NCBI GenBank assembly: GCA_003427395.1
Contig: BFEA01000040.1
Span: forward strand, 1,268,425 to 1,292,346
Length of the DNA: 23,922 nucleotides
DNA from: Chara braunii
Taxonomy: Eukaryota; Streptophyta; Charophyceae; Charales; Characeae
Reading direction: 5' to 3'
Position numbers and translations under genes: made by a program. Within the stretch, counting starts at the first letter, position 1, and each line of letters opens with the position of its first letter. Shown one piece after another: positions 17,989 through 23,922 of the stretch. The notes below the pieces were generated by a model that worked only from the letters and a program-made list of their open reading frames with translations, was not told where the DNA came from and did not search any database.

Positions 17989-18494
17989 TTAGCAGTTAAA
18001 ATTTTCTTTTGTCTATTTATTTATTAGTTAGATTTGATTTCTTTTTATTAGATTCTTATTATTTCATTATTATTATTATTATTATTATTCGTTTAGTTTT
18101 CTGATCCCGTAGCAAGACCCCACATACTCACCTTAGTGAATCTGCACTAGATAAACGGGCAGATTCACTCTCACAAAATTTTGTTGTACTTTGAAAACGG
18201 CATCCGAATGTCCGGTCCGCGTACTCAGGCGGAGCACTCGTGTGTAGCAGCGCACGGGCAAAGAAACTCGCGAGGAGGGCAGCGCGCGGGAGTGCGCGCG
18301 CAGAGGTCAAGCGAGCGCAGGGGTAACATAGGTCGGCAAAAAGTGCGCATAAGCGAGCGCGGGCAGAAGGGAGGCGCAAGGCGAATGCGGTCTCGTGAGT
18401 GAAAGAGAGAGAGCGCGAGGAGAGAAGAAGAAGAAGAAGAAGAAGAAGAAGAAGAAGAAGAAGAAGAAAAAGGGAGAAGGAGAAAAAGCCTTAC
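17989..18494. other. Likely first part of the intron after the LRR-Roc exon
   Basis: Reading on the minus strand, this follows the donor at 18494. It has a GAA tract, a GC-rich stretch with GAGCGC-type repeats (18240-18420), (ATT)n at 18066-18089 and a T-rich part. No COR-like coding sequence is found on the minus strand here or further left to the COR-half exons. Confidence 0.5.
18423..18470. repeat. (GAA)n microsatellite, about 15 units
   Basis: Lies 24-71 bases downstream of the LRR-Roc exon donor. Translating through it gives a false Ser/Phe-rich tail to the protein. Confidence 0.95.
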
Positions 18495-20394
18495 TGAACA
18501 AGAACTTCTTGACTTTTTTTGCATCGTCATTCTTTCTCGCATCGATAAGGATTACCTTGTTCACAATATCAAGTGTCTCATGAAACTCCTCAGACATCCA
18601 GCGGACCACCTTATCAGCCCGAGGGTAAAAATCATACAACTTTTGCTTCTGAGTCAAGTGGGGATTGCATACTGAAATCACACAAGGCTTCCTTTCGGCT
18701 TTGCAGTTTGTCGCGATGAATCTCAGCCAGTACCTCAGTCGTTGAAGAAGTTCATCCCACTGTCTCTTCTCAACTTCCGCAGCCGAGCTGTCTCTTCTTG
18801 AGTTACCAGTGGTTACTTGCTCGCATTCGATCACCGGATTAAATAAAAGCAAGAAGATGGGTGGAACTGCCATGTCCCCTCCTAGAGTTGGCATGAACAG
18901 ATCATGGATTGTGTGGTACTCAGGTTGTCCACCCAAGTCCCAGAACTGGATGTGGACCCCTTTCGATGCGACATGGACCATCTCAATGCCCTTCGTTCGA
19001 GGTTTGGCAGGCCGATCACCAGGGGTCATCTGCTTCATCACTTCTATGCAGTACTCCAATGTTCCACGGCAAATGGAATCCTTCAAGGTCGACTTACCCA
19101 CATGAGGTTCACCCGCCAAAAAACATCTGATGTGGCTGCTGGTAGTGCGTTCCAAGCCTCCACCAGCCTCCAGCAACCGTCGTTCAGTCTTGTTTCTTGA
19201 CAACTTACGATCAACAACTCTGTCAGATCTCAAATCGTTACGATCAATAACTCTGTCAGATCTCAAATCGAAAGTAAACTCCTGAAGTGTCTTATTGGAC
19301 TCCAAGGTAGAGAGCATCTCTGCCCTCAATTCAGATGGCAGTGTCTTAGCTGCGCGAAACCCAATTAGTAAATTGAGCTTTTCTAGACAAACATTACTCC
19401 GCAACCCTTTCACAATCGTTTTCATGTCCGACTCACGAGTGCCTTCTAGAAAAATAATTTCCAGTTTCTTAAGAGTGTTGTTTGTTGCCAGCATGGCTGC
19501 AAGGGCATCTATCCCTTCCTGGCTAGTAAGCATTCGGTTGATGAGGCTCACATCTTTGAGTTGAGATCTTCTTCGCACTCGCTGCCCTTGGAGCCCACTT
19601 TTCATTTCCAGGGGTGTGACCAACAGTTCTGCAGGAGCATCACCATCAAAGCCTATGTTCATAGATGCAAGACTTTTGGCTAAAGTGGTGAGTGCCCTTT
19701 CCGGAACCCACCGAAGCTTGGAAGACTGTAGGCTCTCACTAGCCAGCAGAGCGTGGACTATGCCGACAGAGGTGTCTTCAAAAGCTTGACTTCGCATTTC
19801 CTCAAAATAATTAAAGTTGAAATCCATATTTTCTAATGAATGGGCATTGGAAATCATACCTTGAATCAATGCCGCACACTCAATCCCAGTTATGTCTAAA
19901 CGTATGCTAAGGCATTTAACCCCACAGTAGGGCTGCTGAAAAAAATCAGAGAGAATTCGCAAAAAACGGGCAGGTTGATCCAACTGACCCAGATCGCCGA
20001 TTCTGATACCTTCAAGGGAAGCAATGGAGTTACCACCTGAGGATAATGGTTTTGCAAGAAACCTCAGAAAACACTCGATGACCGATATCTGCGGAATGTT
20101 GGAACGGGGCAGCCATGATTTTACAATATCATCGAAATAGAAGTCAAAGTCCTCAAATGAGCCGATGTGCTCGGCTAATACGCTCAGCATATGCAGCCAC
20201 AACTCCGGCCTACTACCAATGGCATCGTCACCTATTGAAGCCACAACCCGATCAAAACAGCTTTCGAAATCGAAGCAACGAAAACTTCTTTTACTGGCTG
20301 CAAACTCCTCAACAGTCAAGCGGACATGATCCATTAGCTTCTTGTGATGTTCCTCGGATAATTGTTTGGGTGTCAATAACTCACTACTGTCCAT
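18495..20394 (-). CDS. TRN1-like ROCO protein, 5' exon: LRR and Roc GTPase domains
   Basis: ROCO proteins join a Ras-like Roc GTPase to a COR domain. This 1900-base exon encodes 633 residues from ATG at 20394 (MDSSELLTPKQL). Residues about 1-370 are degenerate ribonuclease-inhibitor-like leucine-rich repeats (NNTLKKLEIIFLEG, NVCLEKLNLLIGF, NKTLQEFTFDLRS). A 33-base in-frame tandem duplication (DLRSDRVIDRN / DLRSDRVVDRK) follows. Roc has the P-loop GEPHVGKS (428-435), RTKGIE, G3 WDLGGQPEYHTIHDLF (DLGG 486-489), LRYWLRFIATN and IDARKNDD; the order and LRYWLRFIA match plant TORNADO1. The usual G4 (T/NKxD) is replaced by CNPHLTQ, so nucleotide specificity may be weakened. The exon ends at TTCA|GTAAGG (phase 1). 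No COR exon follows on this strand. ATG choice: upstream frame opens only from a TTG, and this ATG begins the conserved-looking N-terminus. Confidence 0.9.
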
Positions 20395-22018
20395 AGTTGC
20401 ACAGTGTGAAGTATCCCCCAAACTTTTTCCTTAGTATTTTGAATCAGGAGCGAAAGCAAAGAACCACCGTCTAAGCGCGTGGGCTCCGGTAGAGTACTCT
20501 CAGACTGACACCTTCAGCCCCACATAGCTGGAGAACCAAGCACTAATCTCGTCCTGTAATACCACCACGTACAGCTGCCTAGCACTCTTTCTCACACTAA
20601 GAAGATTGTTGCGACGGTTTTGCATAGTTTTCCGTAATCTGGCAATTTTATGTTCTATCGCTTGTCTCAAGGAAAAGGTCCAAAGAGGACTGACAAGATT
20701 CATAAAGTTATAGAAGTCAGTACACATCACTCAGGTCGTGTGCCCCACACTCTAAGGGTACTCTCCACGGACTGCCTGCTGTGACTATCACAACACGGAA
20801 AGAAAAGATGACACAAAATATATATATCTGATAAACTGCTCGAGAAGGGAGAAACGTGGTAGGACTGGCAGAGGCTGAGGCCACCCAAGCTCGTGATGAT
20901 GAAGGGTACACACACGCAATTTTGCTAATAAACACACATGAGGTTGAATCCTGATTGGATCAAAAGAATACAATAAGGTCTCCTAACTCCTTTCATAAGA
21001 AAGGATTTATTCGGGGAAAAAAAAGGTTTAGAAAACCCAGGATGAGGTTGAGTGAGCTGTCTGTCTAACCATGCTAAATTACTGGCAAATCCGAAGTCAA
21101 GATTCTTTTCAGCATTTGACTAAGCTAGAGCTTAGGACTCATCTCTCCTTCCTGCATTTCCGAGTGGTGGAACAATATCTGCGCACGCATAGAAAGCACA
21201 AAACGACAAGGGTGATCACAATTAGGTAGACAAGAAAAACACTTCTGCGAAGTCCGTGTGAATTACCGCAAGCTGTTATCCTGCAGCCCCTGCTTCTACC
21301 GTCCTCACCGAGATAGAACGCCCTCTCATCATTATCGCGGTATCTAGACTGAAAGTTGCCTCAAATACAGCTCTAATGACCGGGCATTGGTAGATTCCGA
21401 TAAAGACAGTGACTCAGCGACTGCAGTCCCGGACTTGGTTTGGTGGCAGTCCAAGGGATTACTTTGGTTTTTGATCCAGACCAGGCCAGGCATTCCAAAC
21501 CAACTGGCAAGACCTACACTACCCAATGCGTCCACAGACTCCACACTGGCCCCTTCCTTATTTGAATGTGCAGATGTTCTGAGACCTGACATATTTTCAC
21601 TGCCCCCGCCCACGCCCGCTGGGGTTCCCAAACCCCACCTCACCCCAATACGAGGACACAAAAACTTTATTAAAATTTAAAACTCATTCTCTAATTTTCT
21701 TTTATTTTAATCATAAAAGAACTTACTTCTGAGCATTAGATTTCGTTGGGATTTGAAAGTCATGGAAGTGCTTCAAAGGGTAGATTGAACAATTTTTTGA
21801 TAGTGAGCTCCTCACCAGTAGAAAGGAGCCACCTCAACGTCCAAAAATACAAATTATGATAGTAAATTCGACAAACGAAAACAACATTTGACATGCACGG
21901 TGATGCACCATCTGTTTGAAATATTTATTTTCATGAATTACTTGGGGTAGGTCAGCTCAATGATGATATCTGGAGGCCGTCGCCCTTTTTATCCCCTTAA
22001 ATATTTATTTTCTTTCTT
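20395..22018. other. Region upstream of the LRR-Roc exon
   Basis: Expected to hold the promoter and 5' UTR of the minus-strand gene; no TATA box was assigned with confidence. A 76-codon minus-strand frame (20500-20730, ending ISAWFSSYVGLKVSV) has plausible protein composition and ends 106 bases before the ATG. It could be an upstream exon remnant or chance. Nothing else recognised. Confidence 0.4.
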
Positions 22019-22104
22019 CATTTGATTCCCCAGTCGGGATAACTTTGATCTCTCTTCTATCTGTCTGTCTCTTTTCCCATTTGATTCTCCAGTCCGGATA
22101 TTTT

Positions 22105-22111
<7 letters not shown>
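22019..22111. repeat. 59-bp-spaced direct repeat
   Basis: CATTTGATTCCCCAGTC (22019) and CATTTGATTCTCCAGTC (22078) start two copies, each followed by GGATA and TTTGAT; the second runs into the CT tract. Confidence 0.8.

Positions 22112-22199
<88 letters not shown>
22111..22199. repeat. (CT)n microsatellite, about 44 units
   Basis: CT repeat with one break at about 22170, ending 58 bases before the adapter. Confidence 0.96.
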
Positions 22200-22201
<2 letters not shown>

Positions 22202-22256
22202 AAAGCTCGATCTCTCTCTGTTTAGTGCCCGCCGTCGGAGTTCCGTACTGCTCTTC

Positions 22257-22294
22257 CTGTCTCTTATACACATCTAGATGTGTATAAGAGACAG
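22257..22294. other. Nextera mate-pair junction adapter (assembly contaminant)
   Basis: The 19-base Tn5 mosaic end in inverse form, CTGTCTCTTATACACATCT (22257-22275), is followed at once by AGATGTGTATAAGAGACAG (22276-22294). This perfect 38-base palindrome is the circularisation junction of Illumina Nextera mate-pair libraries, not genomic DNA. Sequence on either side comes from the two ends of a circularised fragment, so adjacency across this point is not trustworthy. Confidence 0.98.
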
Positions 22295-23626
22295 CACACA
22301 CACAACCCTCAAAATTGCCCACCGAAGTCGAAATTTCAATGACATGGAAAGTCTCAGGGGGATAAAACGCAACCTTGACGGGCTGGGAACTCCCCCTTGA
22401 GCAAAATTGGGTAATGCTACCAGCCTTCCGGGTAGACTGTGAGGACCCCGGCCACCAAGCGCCCGCCCCGCGTGCACGGAGCGTACACGCAGAAAAAAAA
22501 AAAAGAACACAAAATCTAATCGACAGGAGTTATCCAGGATAGAATGGTCCGAGGGGGATATGGTGTGCCTCTTTCCGGTAATTGTTTTGTTTGTTTGTTT
22601 GTTTGTGTCCGATAGAGAACCTACTATACCGAACAATCACCGTTCTATCCATCTTTGCCGAGATCTTGTTTTCTGTTACTGATCCGCAGACTGCGCGTCT
22701 CAAATAATCAGCTCTTACATCCTCAAGGCGAGTGCCCTTTTTATAGAAAGAAAGAAAGAAAGGGCAGCCCCGAGATTGAGGTACACGGATGTTGTTGATG
22801 GAATGCTCGGGCAGCAGCAGCAGCACTTGCTTGCTTGCTTGCTGGAAAGTCCTGCAGTGGGTCAATCAGCGTATAACTATACAAGATCGTGCTCATCGAT
22901 TGATACTATGTCCGATGTATGTATCGACACGTAGAAGCAGATGTGGTTTCCCTCTAGGCAGGGGGACGAGCCACCCAACAGCCGTTGATGTTGGCCGCGT
23001 CTCTGCTTTGGACACTTGGCATACTCATAATCGGCTGATCTTTATGTATTTATCTTCTTTCTTTTTCTACTTTTGCCTGCATGGACATATGATCAATCCC
23101 AACTAGCGAGATGGAAAAAGCGACCTTGAATAAACTTGCCTGGACCTTTAGAAGAAGAAGGAAAAAAAAGGCAAATCTGGTACAAGGGGGTAGGGATGCA
23201 CACCAACCGTCGATCCTCACGCGGACAATCTGATACAGTGGTGGCTCGATGTCCTCACGTTGTTGAGGAAGCAGAGATCGCCATATCCGAGCTTGATGCA
23301 TGTCAGAATGGCACCAAGTTGTGTGCGTGAGTGCTTGCATGCATGTGACCACTTTTTGCGGCGAAGTGCCTGCGGGAAAAGCAAAGGTGATTTAGGTGAA
23401 GTACATGATGGAAAAGCGGCGTCGGCGTCTGAAGTTCAAGGGAAAGCCGGCGTCTGATGGCATAATTGCACGAGGACTTTCCTGCATGTATCTGACCGCT
23501 TTTACGACCCAGCTCAGATGCACCTGGCCGCAATGGCGTCCAAAGGTAAGTTGCCAAAAGTGCAAATGTGAGCATGGGGGAATCGTGGTGGTGAATGGTC
23601 GCGCAAACATAGGGGGTATTGGCAAA
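22295..23626. other. Unassigned region right of the adapter
   Basis: Contains a 13-base A run ending a GC-rich block (about 22493-22505), and short microsatellites: TTTG (about 22585-22605), AAAG (22747-22762), AGC (about 22811-22824) and CTTG (about 22827-22842). Short frames have no recognised domain. Confidence 0.4.
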
Positions 23627-23922
23627 CTACTCCCTGAACAGGAAATTGGCGAATGCATCTTCACACACAAGTCTGCAAGATACACCCACTATTATGAATA
23701 GCAAAGGATGTATTGTGCCAGCTAATGTGTGAAGATTCAATTCAATTGCCATCTTTTGCATGAAGATGCACTGGCCACTAGCGTACCAAGGCCCGTAATA
23801 ATGAACAATCGCAAGATCCGCACACTGCTGTAGCAGGTATTGCACCTGCTGGTGGGTGCAGCTCCCGCATGTTCCCTCGTTGGAGGCTTGAGCACGGATG
23901 TGGCTGCTATGGGGTTCCCCGT
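23627..23922 (-). CDS. Unidentified open frame, partial at right edge
   Basis: Open for 98 codons from the window edge to TAG at 23627-23629. The translation includes SNEGTCGSCTHQQVQYLLQQ, then DLAIVHYYGPWYASGQCIF and KMAIELNLHTLAGTIHP, which reads like a folded protein (CxxC, aromatic-rich turn, helix). The last about 28 residues are hydrophobic and may be read-through into an intron, though I did not find a clear donor. I do not recognise the family. GTCGSC resembles part of the papain active site but lacks the following WAF. Because the adapter lies between them, its link to the ROCO gene is uncertain. Confidence 0.4.
   Translation of the reverse strand, partial: GEPHSSHIRAQASNEGTCGSCTHQQVQYLLQQCADLAIVHYYGPWYASGQCIFMQKMAIELNLHTLAGTIHPLLFIIVGVSCRLVCEDAFANFLFRE

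Noticed and set aside
18307-18494. Extension of the LRR-Roc protein through a Phe/Ser-rich tail
   Set aside because: It is translation through the GAA microsatellite. A strong donor (GTAAGG) at 18494 ends the exon before it.
20395-20421. Upstream start of the LRR-Roc frame at 20421
   Set aside because: That codon is TTG; the first ATG is at 20394 and fits the protein start.
21989-22636. Frames ending or starting with MCIRDR and SLIHI
   Set aside because: These peptides come from the mate-pair adapter at 22257-22294.
23800-23922. Papain-like protease, because of GTCGSC
   Set aside because: The active-site context (CWAF after CGS) is absent and nothing else fits a cysteine protease.

Overview
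The window looks like a piece of nuclear DNA from a streptophyte (plant lineage), possibly a charophyte alga such as Chara. Three things point that way: plant-type TTTAGGG repeats at about 1101-1125, exons of a ROCO protein of the plant TORNADO1 (TRN1) type, and intron-rich, transposon-rich DNA full of microsatellites. The lineage is solid only to 'plant-like'; naming Chara is a guess. The scaffold shows short-read assembly marks: a 170-base N gap, isolated N bases and a retained mate-pair adapter.

Layout. 1-944: C-terminal part of a Ty3/gypsy-type integrase, open at the left edge. 945-4151: no supported gene, but an 18-bp minisatellite with a 54-bp higher-order period (2270-2399) and a 234-bp tandem duplication (2885-3345). 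4160-4446: a MITE with perfect 12-bp inverted ends and a perfect 8-bp target duplication. 4455-7950: CT/CA/AAT/ATTT microsatellites mixed with diverged repeat modules, two of which carry antisense 18S rRNA fragments (6708-6960 and 7608-7835). 7956-14657 (+): two exons encoding the COR domain and C-terminal region of a TRN1-like ROCO protein. Their 4.5-kb intron holds a second copy of the MITE, an unrelated 395-bp MITE and the N gap. 15442-16525: tandem repeats and a pseudogene of bacterial-type (organellar) aspartyl-tRNA synthetase. 16526-18494: no recognised gene, some hairpins. 18495-20394 (-): one large exon encoding the LRR and Roc GTPase domains of a TRN1-like ROCO protein. 20395-23922: mostly unassigned, with the Nextera mate-pair junction at 22257-22294 and an unidentified open frame running off the right edge on the minus strand.

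The two ROCO parts complement each other. The minus strand has LRR-Roc and the plus strand has COR and C-terminus. Together they give about 1370 residues, close to a complete TRN1 (about 1380 in Arabidopsis), yet they face each other and cannot be spliced together as drawn. Either an inversion (biological or an assembly misorientation) has split one gene, or these are halves of two damaged paralogues. I see no convincing new multi-gene system. The most useful observations are the split ROCO gene, the adapter join, the MITE families, the rRNA fragments and the AspRS pseudogene.
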